From the NCBI GenBank assembly GCA_964347995.1, contig CAYGBA010000005.1, positions 1-39,607 on the forward strand: a stretch of DNA of 39,607 nt, read 5' to 3'. Below are positions 33,013 to 39,607 of this stretch, piece after piece. The notes under the pieces are model-generated. The model saw only the letters and a list, made by a program, of their open reading frames with translations, had not been told where the DNA came from and did no database searches. This DNA is from GCA-020348365 sp964347995 (GTDB lineage: Archaea; Thermoproteota; Bathyarchaeia; Bathyarchaeales; Bathyarchaeaceae). Position numbers and translations under genes: made by a program. The stretch's first letter is position 1. Each line of letters begins with the position of its first letter.

Positions 33013-33540
33013 CTACGAATCTATAGAGGCTATAGTATTCACTGCTAGTTCAAATTGCGAAATTGCGTCTGGAGGAAGACCGACATCTTCTAACATCTTC
33101 CGAAACACGGTTCTCATCCACCAATCAAGTAGATAGTAGTCTGAATTTACCGCAACAGTGAGATATCCGTTCTCCCGAACAATGATACTAAACCATATAG
33201 AAACGTTGTTGGGATACAACACTACACGATGCTGGACGGCTACAGTGTTTGCAGTCAGCACTGTCTTGTATCCAGAGGCATTAGCCAGAAGCACAATGTT
33301 ATGTATATCTGCTGAGGGAAGAACATTGGCGTATAGATGACGAGAATACCAGTATTTTTTGTCTGGATTTTTTACCCATCCGAAATAGCCTCCCATCTTA
33401 CCTGTTCCGTCTCCTGTGACTACTAGATGAAAAGGAACTCTTTCTCCATTTTGGGGAAAAAACTCTAGGGCTATGGCTATGCTGATGCATAGGACGCACG
33501 ACGCAAGCAATATTGCGTGCAAAATTCGTATGTTAGCCAA
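33013..33540 (-). CDS. Hypothetical membrane-anchored or secreted protein, 175 aa
   Basis: A TTG start at 33540 gives an N-terminal hydrophobic segment (ILHAILLASCVLCISIAIAL) that could be a signal anchor. A soluble domain follows with aromatic-rich strands (GGYFGWVKNPDKKYWYSRH) and WFSIIVRENGYLTVAVNSD. A cysteine pair lies only in the hydrophobic segment. I recognise no family. A TATA-like aattttttaagtg near 33570-33580 lies about 30 bases upstream. It lies between aIF5B and the integrase and may be cargo of the integrated element (inference). Confidence 0.55.
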   Translation of the reverse strand: MANIRILHAILLASCVLCISIAIALEFFPQNGERVPFHLVVTGDGTGKMGGYFGWVKNPDKKYWYSRHLYANVLPSADIHNIVLLANASGYKTVLTANTVAVQHRVVLYPNNVSIWFSIIVRENGYLTVAVNSDYYLLDWWMRTVFRKMLEDVGLPPDAISQFELAVNTIASIDS

Positions 33541-33723
33541 CTATGACCCAACATTATTTTTGGCACTTCTCACTTAAAAAACTAGGTTTTAGAACAGCAT
33601 CTCCAACGAGAGTCAATGTCCTTTCTATTCTTCACGAAAAGTCAACATAGCCGTTGTGTGGTGATGATATTCACTAGTTGTCTGTTGCTATGAAAAAAGA
33701 AGAGGGAAGTGAAAGGGAGAGTG

Positions 33724-34623
33724 TTACTTTCGCATTCGGAATATCTTTACTCCATCCATTTCAGTCACGTATTCAAATCCCGATTCCACCAAGTCACACG
33801 CTTCCTCAACAGTCTTGGCAACTTTTGAAACATAGTCGCTTTGTTGTTCGGTGATTGCGTTTGCCAGATGAATGTATTTCAGAGTGTTGTTGATGTTCTT
33901 GTGTCCAAGCAGTTCCTTAACATGCAATATGTCCTTAGTTCTGGCATATTCCATAGTGGCTTTCCAATGACGGAAGATTCGTAGGGAAATCAGTCTTATT
34001 CTCGGATTCTTCAATTTCTCGGCAATTCGCCTTCGCATTTTGCAGTAGTTTCTTGAGAAATGTTCCAGTTCATCAGCAAACCGTTCTTTGTTTCCGCTTG
34101 GACTGAAAATGTATTGGTTTTTTCGTGGTAGGGCAAGAAGCATGTTCAGAGTTTGCTTCGTGATTTTCAGTTTTCTGGCATGGCTGTATTTTGCTGGAGT
34201 GATTGTTATGCATCTATTCGTCACGTCAATGTCTGTCCATTTGAGCATCCACGCTTCAATAGGGCGAACAGCAGTATCTTTCAGGACTTTTAGAAACGCT
34301 GAAGCCTTCATTCTTGCAGAACTGATAATCGCATCTATCTCTTCCTCCAATGGAATGAAAGGCAACTTTTCTTCTCTGCGAATGTGTGGCAATTTGACAT
34401 CTTTCAAGCCAAGCATGTCAAGATAATCTCTGTAGGCGTCAACAGCAATGTCTTTGGTTCCACTTGCCCAACTGCAAGTGTTCAAGAACCGCACAAAACT
34501 TTCAGGATTTGCTAAGTCAACCCCATGTTTCAGAAGGCTTTTAATGGTTTTGACCTTCCGTTTGATTGTTGCTGGTTTCAAGGTTTTGTGTGACAGTAAA
34601 TACCCGATGTATTTTGCCACCAC
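33724..34623 (-). CDS. Tyrosine recombinase/integrase (archaeal type), possibly N-terminally truncated
   Basis: A 299-aa tyrosine recombinase. From the GTG at 34623 the catalytic residues are R120 (TAVRPIEAW), K145 in ITPAKYSHA, R218-H219 in LRIFRHWKAT (with Arg in place of the usual first His), H241 in LLGHKNINN and the nucleophile Y250 in TLKYIHL. Residues 1-85 form the SAM-like core-binding domain. The frame is open without a stop back through the 3' half of the adjacent tRNA-Leu(GAG), reading CTLVTFENVV just before the GTG. This could mean a partitioned integrase whose N-terminal piece lies elsewhere. It starts about 30 bases beyond the tRNA 3' end. Confidence 0.88.
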   Translation of the reverse strand: MVAKYIGYLLSHKTLKPATIKRKVKTIKSLLKHGVDLANPESFVRFLNTCSWASGTKDIAVDAYRDYLDMLGLKDVKLPHIRREEKLPFIPLEEEIDAIISSARMKASAFLKVLKDTAVRPIEAWMLKWTDIDVTNRCITITPAKYSHARKLKITKQTLNMLLALPRKNQYIFSPSGNKERFADELEHFSRNYCKMRRRIAEKLKNPRIRLISLRIFRHWKATMEYARTKDILHVKELLGHKNINNTLKYIHLANAITEQQSDYVSKVAKTVEEACDLVESGFEYVTEMDGVKIFRMRK

Positions 34624-34651
34624 ATTCTCAAAAGTGACTAGTGTGCAGACA

Positions 34652-34739
34652 TGGTGCGGGGGGTGGGATTCGAACCCACGAACCCCTACGGGACAGCCGC
34701 CTCAGGGCTGCGCCTTTGACCTGGCTTGGCAACCCCCGC
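34652..34739 (-). tRNA. tRNA-Leu(GAG), CCA encoded, next to an integrase
   Basis: The minus strand gives acceptor GCGGGGG/CCCCCGC, D stem GCCA/AGGC, anticodon arm CAGCC-CTGAGGC-GGCTG with anticodon GAG (Leu), a long variable arm TCCCGTAGGGGTTC, T arm GTGGG/CCCAC and the encoded A-CCA. The total is 88 bases with no insertion. A TATA-like ggtttaactg near 34772-34780 lies upstream. The 3' end lies about 30 bases before an integrase gene on the same strand, as at tRNA-targeted integration sites. Confidence 0.95.
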
Positions 34740-35057
34740 CTCTCTAGGCTAAGCTACCCTAATTGATGCCTTCAGTTAAACCTTATCAAATCGACCTTTA
34801 TTGTTTGCGTTCCAGATGATCTTAGCTCGGGTCATTAAGGTCCCAGCGACCTTTGATACGAATTTCCTTTCACCACGTTGCTGGAAAAAATACCTTTGAT
34901 GCTACATATGATATCCGCCTTTGGAGCCTAGTAGCAATCGAATGTCGAAAACAGCCTTTTTTTGGGGAAATCGCTCAAGCATGTGAGCAAAAGCAAAACA
35001 AATAAGCCATTCTAACATATCTACTCTGCTTACTTCAATCAATAGCAGGTGCATTGC
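34740..35057. other. Intergenic gap between tRNA-Leu(GAG) and the GPN GTPase
   Basis: About 318 bases. The left part carries the tRNA promoter (minus strand). The right part may hold the GTPase promoter (a taacatatct near 35014) and its aggtg ribosome-binding site at 35047-35051. I see no gene, repeat or RNA fold between them. Confidence 0.4.
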
Positions 35058-35819
35058 ATGTTCATAGTTTTTATAATCGGAACGGCAGGCTCAGGAAAGT
35101 CACTCCTCACTGCATCGCTCACAGATTGGCTGAAAACTCAGAAACAAGACGTGATAACCACAAACCTCGATCCGGGCGCCCTCACGCTACCCTATACGCC
35201 TAACATAGATGTGCGAGACTACATAAACATTGAAGATATCATGGAAAAATATAAGCTTGGACCAAATGGCGCCCTCGTGATGGCTGCAGACCTCATTGCA
35301 GAGGAGGCGGAGAGACTTGGAAGAGAGATAGCGAAGTTTCAGCCTGATCTGGTCGTCGTTGACACTCCTGGTCAGATGGAACTTTTCGCTTTCAGAGCCA
35401 GCGGACCATACATAGCCAAGGAACTGACAGCAGAGCCAAAGGCTGTTGTGTATCTGTTTGACTCAGTCTTCTCTGCTAATCCCCCAAATTACGTCTCGAA
35501 TCTCTTTCTGTCGGCAGCCCTTTACAATCGGCTTTTCATCCCCCAGACACATGTGCTATCGAAGTGTGATCTACTTTCACGCGAAAACGTAGATCGCATC
35601 GTCGACTGGTCAGCCAGTCCTAAAAAATTGGAAAGTGCGATCGAGGAGAAGCTGAGCGGAACAAGGCGGCTACTGAGCCGCGACATGATGCACGCCATCC
35701 ACCGATTGGGACTTAGGTTTCTCTTAACCCCTGTCTCCGCAAAGACAAACGAGGGATTCATTAACCTTAATGCTACGCTTGAGCGAATCTTCACAGGAGG
35801 GGATAGGTTCACTTGTTAG
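35058..35819 (+). CDS. GPN-loop GTPase (Gpn/PAB0955-like)
   Basis: A 253-aa P-loop GTPase. The P-loop is FIIGTAGSGKSLL (K14, S15). The diagnostic GPN loop appears as LGPNGALVMA (residues 68-70), followed by Switch II LVVVDTPGQMELF and the base-recognition SKCD in HVLSKCDLLS. GPN GTPases dimerise and in eukaryotes help RNA polymerase assembly. The archaeal role is unclear, though rpoB lies 750 bases downstream on the same strand. The ATG at 35058 is favoured by aggtg at 35047-35051; a GTG at 35049 is the alternative. Confidence 0.93.
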   Translation: MFIVFIIGTAGSGKSLLTASLTDWLKTQKQDVITTNLDPGALTLPYTPNIDVRDYINIEDIMEKYKLGPNGALVMAADLIAEEAERLGREIAKFQPDLVVVDTPGQMELFAFRASGPYIAKELTAEPKAVVYLFDSVFSANPPNYVSNLFLSAALYNRLFIPQTHVLSKCDLLSRENVDRIVDWSASPKKLESAIEEKLSGTRRLLSRDMMHAIHRLGLRFLLTPVSAKTNEGFINLNATLERIFTGGDRFTC

Positions 35820-35921
35820 CTGTTAATAATTGTCAGAGTACGAATCCTTGTCTTAGTTCGTCGACAAACCGCATGAAAGCAACGAATATAAACATACAAG
35901 CACTATTTCATCTAACCAGTT

Positions 35922-36013
35922 GGGCCCGTAGCTCAGCAAGGAAGAGCATAGACTCCCAAAGCACCGGGCTTTTAACCCGGTGGTCCCGGGTTCAATTCCC
36001 GGCGGGCCCGCCA
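35922..36013 (+). tRNA. tRNA-Lys(TTT) with a 15-nt insertion at the D-arm/anticodon junction, CCA encoded
   Basis: Acceptor GGGCCCG/CGGGCCC, D stem GCTC/GAGC, anticodon arm CCGGG-CTTTTAA-CCCGG with anticodon TTT (Lys), T arm CCGGG/CCCGG, discriminator G and encoded CCA. Between the D stem and base 26 lie 15 extra bases (ATAGACTCCCAAAGC, 35950-35964), so the gene is 92 rather than 77 bases. The boundary can shift by three bases because AGC occurs on both sides. A TATA-like gaatataaac lies at 35883-35892. Confidence 0.93.
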
Positions 36014-36079
36014 CCGTGGTTTTATTCTATGTGCTCATACGGGCTTGTAACTGTTCAATGCTAACCGTCAAGAATATGA

Positions 36080-36157
36080 TGGCGCCCTGGCCGGGATTTG
36101 AACCCGGGTCGAGCGGGCGACAGCCGCTCATACTAGACCGGACTATACTACCAGGGC
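36080..36157 (-). tRNA. tRNA-Asp(GTC), CCA encoded
   Basis: Acceptor GCCCTGG/CCAGGGC, D stem GTAT/GTAT with G-U pairs, anticodon arm AGCGG-CTGTCGC-CCGCT with anticodon GTC (Asp), a short variable loop CGAC, T arm CCGGG/CCCGG, discriminator G and encoded CCA. It has no insertion and is 78 bases. It is convergent with tRNA-Lys, 66 bases away. Confidence 0.96.
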
Positions 36158-36212
36158 TGTGTGGCTCAGGAAGCCAAATTCCATAAAGAAAAGCGGCCAC
36201 TACTTAAGTTTT

Positions 36213-36344
36213 TCATCTTTCAACGTTGCGCGTGTATCCTGATTCTTTTGCTCCTTTGATCACCTTTTCATTCTCAGCAAGAACTCGAAAATTCCTTAGA
36301 TAACTGGAAAGCTTTACATTGATTATTTCCGGCATCCTGTACAT
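36213..36344 (-). CDS. Possible small protein, 43 aa, between tRNA-Asp and rpoB
   Basis: The frame starts at ATG 36344 (MYRMPEIINVKLSSYLRNFR), or at ATG 36335 (MPEIIN). It ends at TGA 36213, reading VLAENEKVIKGAKESGYTRN and VER before the stop. The composition is protein-like and soluble with a helical feel. A TATA-like caatattttagg at 36381-36392 lies about 40 bases upstream of the first ATG. I recognise no family. In archaea rpoH often precedes rpoB, but this is on the opposite strand and does not resemble RpoH. It may be a chance frame. Confidence 0.3.
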   Translation of the reverse strand: MYRMPEIINVKLSSYLRNFRVLAENEKVIKGAKESGYTRNVER

Positions 36345-36405
36345 CTACGTCACTAGCCTCGCAAGCATCTTCTCTTAAACCTAAAATATTGATCTTCCAA
36401 AAGCA

Positions 36406-36503
36406 AAGTTTATTAATGTGCAGTAGGGCTTACGATGTTAGCTTCCAGAAAATAATATGGGAAGCAACCTTGGAGACCCGTTTTCGGGTCGGATGACCGA
36501 CCC
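36406..36503 (+). promoter_or_regulatory. rpoB promoter and structured leader with alternative hairpins
   Basis: A TATA-like agtttatt at 36407-36414 would start transcription near 36437, leaving about 130 bases before rpoB. In that leader GCTTCC/GGAAGC pair (36441-36446 with 36460-36465). Two further hairpins share bases: GACCCG-TTTT-CGGGTC (36475-36490) and GGGTCGG-ATGA-CCGACCC (36486-36503). They cannot form together. A six-codon frame (MLASRK) starts at 36435, near the predicted transcription start. An attenuator or sensor role is inferred. Confidence 0.45.
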
Positions 36504-36569
36504 ATTGGAGGAGAAATTCCACGATTAGGCGGAAATTCAACGAATTCCCTGATACGCTTATATTGGTAA

Positions 36570-39500
36570 ATGTATCTTCGGAGGCCCAAATCGGATTTGG
36601 AAATCTCGCATGATGATATCCTAATTGTCCAAAAATCGTTCTTCAAAGAGAAAGGGCTGGTAAGACAACACCTCGACTCATACAACAAATTCGTCGATCA
36701 CGGACTGCAAGAAGTGATAGACGAGATCGCAGAAATCGACATAGAAATCCCAGAAAGCCCATACAAGATAAAACTAGGCCAACTCTGGATAATCGACCCT
36801 CAATCAAGAATTACAGGCCCCTACATCACAGAAGTCGACGGCACAAAACACGAAATATACCCAATGGAAGCCCGATTCCGAAACCTAACCTACGCCGCAC
36901 CACTCTCTCTAGAAATGACCCCCGTGATCGATGGAAGGGAACTCGAAACCGAACTAGTCCCCATAGGCAGCTTTCCGGTGATGCTAAAGTCAAAACTGTG
37001 CTTCCTCTCCGAGCTACTCCCCGAAGAACTAACCGAACACGGTGAAGACCCAAGCGACCCGGGAGGCTACTTCCTGATAAACGGCTCTGAAAGAGTCATC
37101 GTCGCCCTGGAAGATCTAGCACCAAACCGCATCCTCGTGGACATCGACACACGCGGTGCAAGACCAGTCTATCAGGCAAAAATATTCTCAACAACAGTCG
37201 GCTTCAGAGCCAGAATCCAGTTGCGAATGAAAGGAGACGGTGCTATCTACGCTTCGATGCCAGGAGTTCCTACCGAGATACCTTTTGTCATTCTGATGCG
37301 TGCACTTGGTTTAGAATCCGACAAAGAAATTGCTGACGCGGTCTCTCCAGAGAAAATCGTACAAAACGAACTTGAACCATCATTCGAGAAGGCTAGTGGC
37401 TTCGACACAGTCAATGAGGCCGTAATGTACATTGGAAATCGTGTGGCCCACGGCCAAGTGGAGGAGTACCGAAGAAGAAGGGCTGAAACCATTCTCGACC
37501 GAAATTTCCTTCCTCATCTTGGACGGAATACAGAAGAACGCGGGGAAAAAGCCTTCTTCCTCGGTGAGATGGCATGCCGCGTCATTGAATTGAAGCTTGG
37601 AAGGCGAAAGCCCGACGACAAAGACCACTTCAAGAATAAACGCCTGAAACTTGCTGGTCCTCTGCTCTCCGACCTCTTTAGGATTGCATTCAGAAGTCTG
37701 TGTCGAGATATAAAATATCAACTTGAAAGAATGGGCCTCAAGCGATCCCCAGTCACAATCTCCGCGGCTGTTCGTCCTGGAATAATCTCTGACCGACTTA
37801 AACATGCGCTGGCAACGGGGAACTGGAGGCGTGGACGTGTCGGTGTCACCCAACTTCTTGATAGAACAAATCGGATCTCCACCCTAAGCCACCTTCGGAG
37901 ATTACAATCACCACTAAGTCGCAGCCAACCAAACTTTGAGGCAAGAGACCTACATCCAACTCACTGGGGAAGACTATGTCCCAATGAGACCCCTGAAGGG
38001 TCCAATTGTGGTCTGGTTAAGAATCTCGCCTTAGCCGCCAGCATCTCTGTAAGCGTGAAAACCGAGAAAGTGCGGCAGATCCTCTATCGAATGGGTGTAA
38101 TTCCTATTCAAGAGGCAACCGAGAACATACGAGTCTCTGGTGCCAAAGTTTTCGTGGACGGATGTCCCATTGGTTTCTCTATGTCGCCACAGGAGTTGGT
38201 GACTGGACTAAGGGAAAGGCGCAGAAGCGGCAAGATCTCTCCAGATGTCAATGTTGCCTACTTCTCAAAGATTCAGGGCGTAAAAGAGGAAGTGTATGTT
38301 AACTGCGATGAAGGAAGGGTGCGTCGGCCTCTCATAGTTGTCGAAGACGGTATGCCCAAGCTGCAAAATGAGCATATCGAAAAACTTCGTTCTGGAGAAT
38401 GGACGTGGGATGATTTCGTGAGACGAGGCATCATTGAGAACCTTGATGCTGAAGAGGAAGAAAATGTGCTGGTCGCTTTAAGTCCCGAAGAAGCCACATC
38501 TAAGAACACGCATGTAGAGACCGCACCATACACAATCCTTGGGATATGCGCCTCCCTCATCCCCTATGCAGAACACAACCAGTCACCGCGCAATTCTTAT
38601 GAGGCAGCCATGGCAAAGCAAGCCCTCGGAATATACACCACAAACTTCCTCTACCGGGCTGACGCCCGTTCTCACCTTCTACACTACCCACAGACGCCTG
38701 TAGTTAAGACGAAGCCTATGGAGATAGTAGGATATAATCTCAGGCCTTCTGGGCAAAACTGTGTCGTTGCGGTCATATCGTTTGAAGGATACAATATGGA
38801 GGACGCCTTGATCTTCAATAAGGCTTCCGTCGAACGTGGTTTGCTCCGTTCCACATTCTACAGAATTTACAGTGCAGAATGCCGTCAATACCTAGGCGGA
38901 CTAAGAGACCGATTCGCCGCACCAGAATCAGGCATTCGCGGTTACAGGGGTGAACAATACTACCGCTTCCTTGGGGCCGATGGAATAATTAGTCTGGAAT
39001 CCGAAGTGGAAGGTGGCGACGTTCTTATTGGAAGAACGAGTCCACCTCGATTCCTTGAAGAGTACAAGGAGTTCGAGGTCAAGGGCCCAACGATGAGAGA
39101 CACCTCAGTCGACGTAAGGCATGCTGAAGCTGGCATAGTAAACGACGTCTTTGTCACACAGAGTGATGAAGGAAGCAAACTAGTAAAGGTTAGGATGCGT
39201 AATCAAAGGGTTCCTGAGCTTGGTGACAAATTTGCTTCTCGTCATGGTCAGAAGGGTGTAGTGGGATTGATCGTACCGCAAGAAGATATGCCGTTCAGCA
39301 CAGACGGTGTTGTTCCCGACATCATAATCAACCCCCATGCAATCCCTTCAAGAATGACTATTGGACAGTTCCTGGAATCGATGGCTGGAAAAGTTGCTGC
39401 GGCTAGAGGAAGAGCCGCTGATGGAACACCCTTTATCAGCGAAAACCCGGAAGCCCTCAAAAGAGCGTTGATAGAACTAGGCTTGAGCCACACAGGTCGA

Positions 39501-39607
39501 GATGTCCTTTACAACGGCATCACAGGTGAAAAGTTTGTTGCCGACATTTTCATGGGCGTAGTGTACTATCAGAAGCTCCATCACATGGTAACGGACAAAA
39601 TTCACGC
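36570..39607 (+). CDS. rpoB: DNA-directed RNA polymerase subunit B (Rpo2), unsplit, 3' end beyond the window
   Basis: The frame runs from ATG 36570 (MYLRRPKSDLEISHDD) to the window edge, about 1012 codons. Archaeal Rpo2 is usually about 1100 aa, so around a hundred residues are missing. Seen in order: KGLVRQHLDSYNKFVDHGLQ near the start, FLINGSERVIVALEDLAPN, GRLCPNETPEGSNCGLVKNL, SFEGYNMEDALIFNKASVE and GDKFASRHGQKGVVGL, the conserved regions of the second-largest subunit including the active-site Asp (MEDA). It is one continuous polypeptide, not split into B'' and B' as in many methanogens and halophiles. A TAA stands immediately before the ATG, fixing the earliest start. Confidence 0.97.
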   Translation, partial: MYLRRPKSDLEISHDDILIVQKSFFKEKGLVRQHLDSYNKFVDHGLQEVIDEIAEIDIEIPESPYKIKLGQLWIIDPQSRITGPYITEVDGTKHEIYPMEARFRNLTYAAPLSLEMTPVIDGRELETELVPIGSFPVMLKSKLCFLSELLPEELTEHGEDPSDPGGYFLINGSERVIVALEDLAPNRILVDIDTRGARPVYQAKIFSTTVGFRARIQLRMKGDGAIYASMPGVPTEIPFVILMRALGLESDKEIADAVSPEKIVQNELEPSFEKASGFDTVNEAVMYIGNRVAHGQVEEYRRRRAETILDRNFLPHLGRNTEERGEKAFFLGEMACRVIELKLGRRKPDDKDHFKNKRLKLAGPLLSDLFRIAFRSLCRDIKYQLERMGLKRSPVTISAAVRPGIISDRLKHALATGNWRRGRVGVTQLLDRTNRISTLSHLRRLQSPLSRSQPNFEARDLHPTHWGRLCPNETPEGSNCGLVKNLALAASISVSVKTEKVRQILYRMGVIPIQEATENIRVSGAKVFVDGCPIGFSMSPQELVTGLRERRRSGKISPDVNVAYFSKIQGVKEEVYVNCDEGRVRRPLIVVEDGMPKLQNEHIEKLRSGEWTWDDFVRRGIIENLDAEEEENVLVALSPEEATSKNTHVETAPYTILGICASLIPYAEHNQSPRNSYEAAMAKQALGIYTTNFLYRADARSHLLHYPQTPVVKTKPMEIVGYNLRPSGQNCVVAVISFEGYNMEDALIFNKASVERGLLRSTFYRIYSAECRQYLGGLRDRFAAPESGIRGYRGEQYYRFLGADGIISLESEVEGGDVLIGRTSPPRFLEEYKEFEVKGPTMRDTSVDVRHAEAGIVNDVFVTQSDEGSKLVKVRMRNQRVPELGDKFASRHGQKGVVGLIVPQEDMPFSTDGVVPDIIINPHAIPSRMTIGQFLESMAGKVAAARGRAADGTPFISENPEALKRALIELGLSHTGRDVLYNGITGEKFVADIFMGVVYYQKLHHMVTDKIH

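Noticed and set aside
32750..33723. A left attachment repeat copying the tRNA-Leu(GAG) 3' end
   Set aside because: No stretch resembling the tRNA 3' half was found by eye between aIF5B and the integrase.
36158..36569. rpoH upstream of rpoB
   Set aside because: No plus-strand frame resembling RpoH is present; the only protein-like frame is short and on the other strand.
1..39607. CRISPR array, IS element or rRNA gene
   Set aside because: No regularly spaced repeats, transposase frames or rRNA signatures were seen.

Overview
The window looks like a chromosomal segment of an uncultured archaeon, most likely a TACK-lineage member such as Bathyarchaeia. The evidence is archaeal: an unsplit RNA polymerase subunit B, Alba, ribosomal protein L40e, aIF5B, Pth2, an archaeal-type AspRS, a GPN-loop GTPase, TldD/TldE, a geranylgeranyl reductase family protein, a TackOD1-type zinc protein, an archaeal Tad-like pilus operon, and tRNA genes carrying short D-arm insertions. 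Many genes start with TTG or GTG. Several have a TATA box about 25-28 bases before the start codon, so their messages are probably leaderless. All positions, folds and family calls were made by eye from the sequence, with no database search.

Layout. 1-2600: tail of an MFS transporter, a tiny zinc protein, an alkyltransferase (ogt), an HTH_10 (Bat-type) regulator, a small ORF and a DsrE-like protein. The last three share a 10-bp palindrome, GTCATNYGAC, placed just upstream of their TATA boxes. 2660-5500: tldD-tldE. 5505-5785: a gap filled with consecutive stem-loops. 5786-9100 (minus strand): COG2888 zinc ribbon, pyrE, a GNAT acetyltransferase and an M14 carboxypeptidase. 9195-14215 (plus strand): geranylgeranyl reductase, pth2, truD, a zinc-ribbon/YbjQ protein and an opine-dehydrogenase-like enzyme. 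14519-16704 (minus strand): alba, a KH/NusA-like protein and aspS in an apparent operon. 16933-20851 (plus strand): a winged-helix regulator, sucC-sucD, an unknown basic protein, rpl40e (53 aa) and UMP kinase.

20870-26905: MFS transporter, GNAT, tRNA-Leu(CAA) with an 18-nt D-loop insertion, an isochorismatase-like hydrolase, then a possible DNA-repair cluster (nth, an HExxH zincin, a stand-alone LigD-type 3'-phosphoesterase), an 84-bp inverted-repeat element, a small zinc ribbon and a TackOD1-type zinc protein with a nuclease-like C-terminus. 27025-30772 (minus strand): a compact Tad-like pilus operon made of an ATPase, two T2SSF membrane proteins and a prepilin, joined by 4-nt overlaps. 30971-32749: aIF5B. 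33013-34739: an unknown anchored protein, then a tyrosine integrase directly downstream of tRNA-Leu(GAG), whose reading frame stays open back into the tRNA.

35058-39607: GPN-loop GTPase, tRNA-Lys(TTT) with a 15-nt insertion, tRNA-Asp(GTC), a possible 43-aa gene, and rpoB running off the window end behind a leader that can form two mutually exclusive hairpins. Most of the window is informational and core metabolic genes. The accessory or unexplained material lies at 1600-2250, 5505-5785, 23700-26900, 33000-34740 and 36200-36570. No CRISPR array or rRNA gene was seen.
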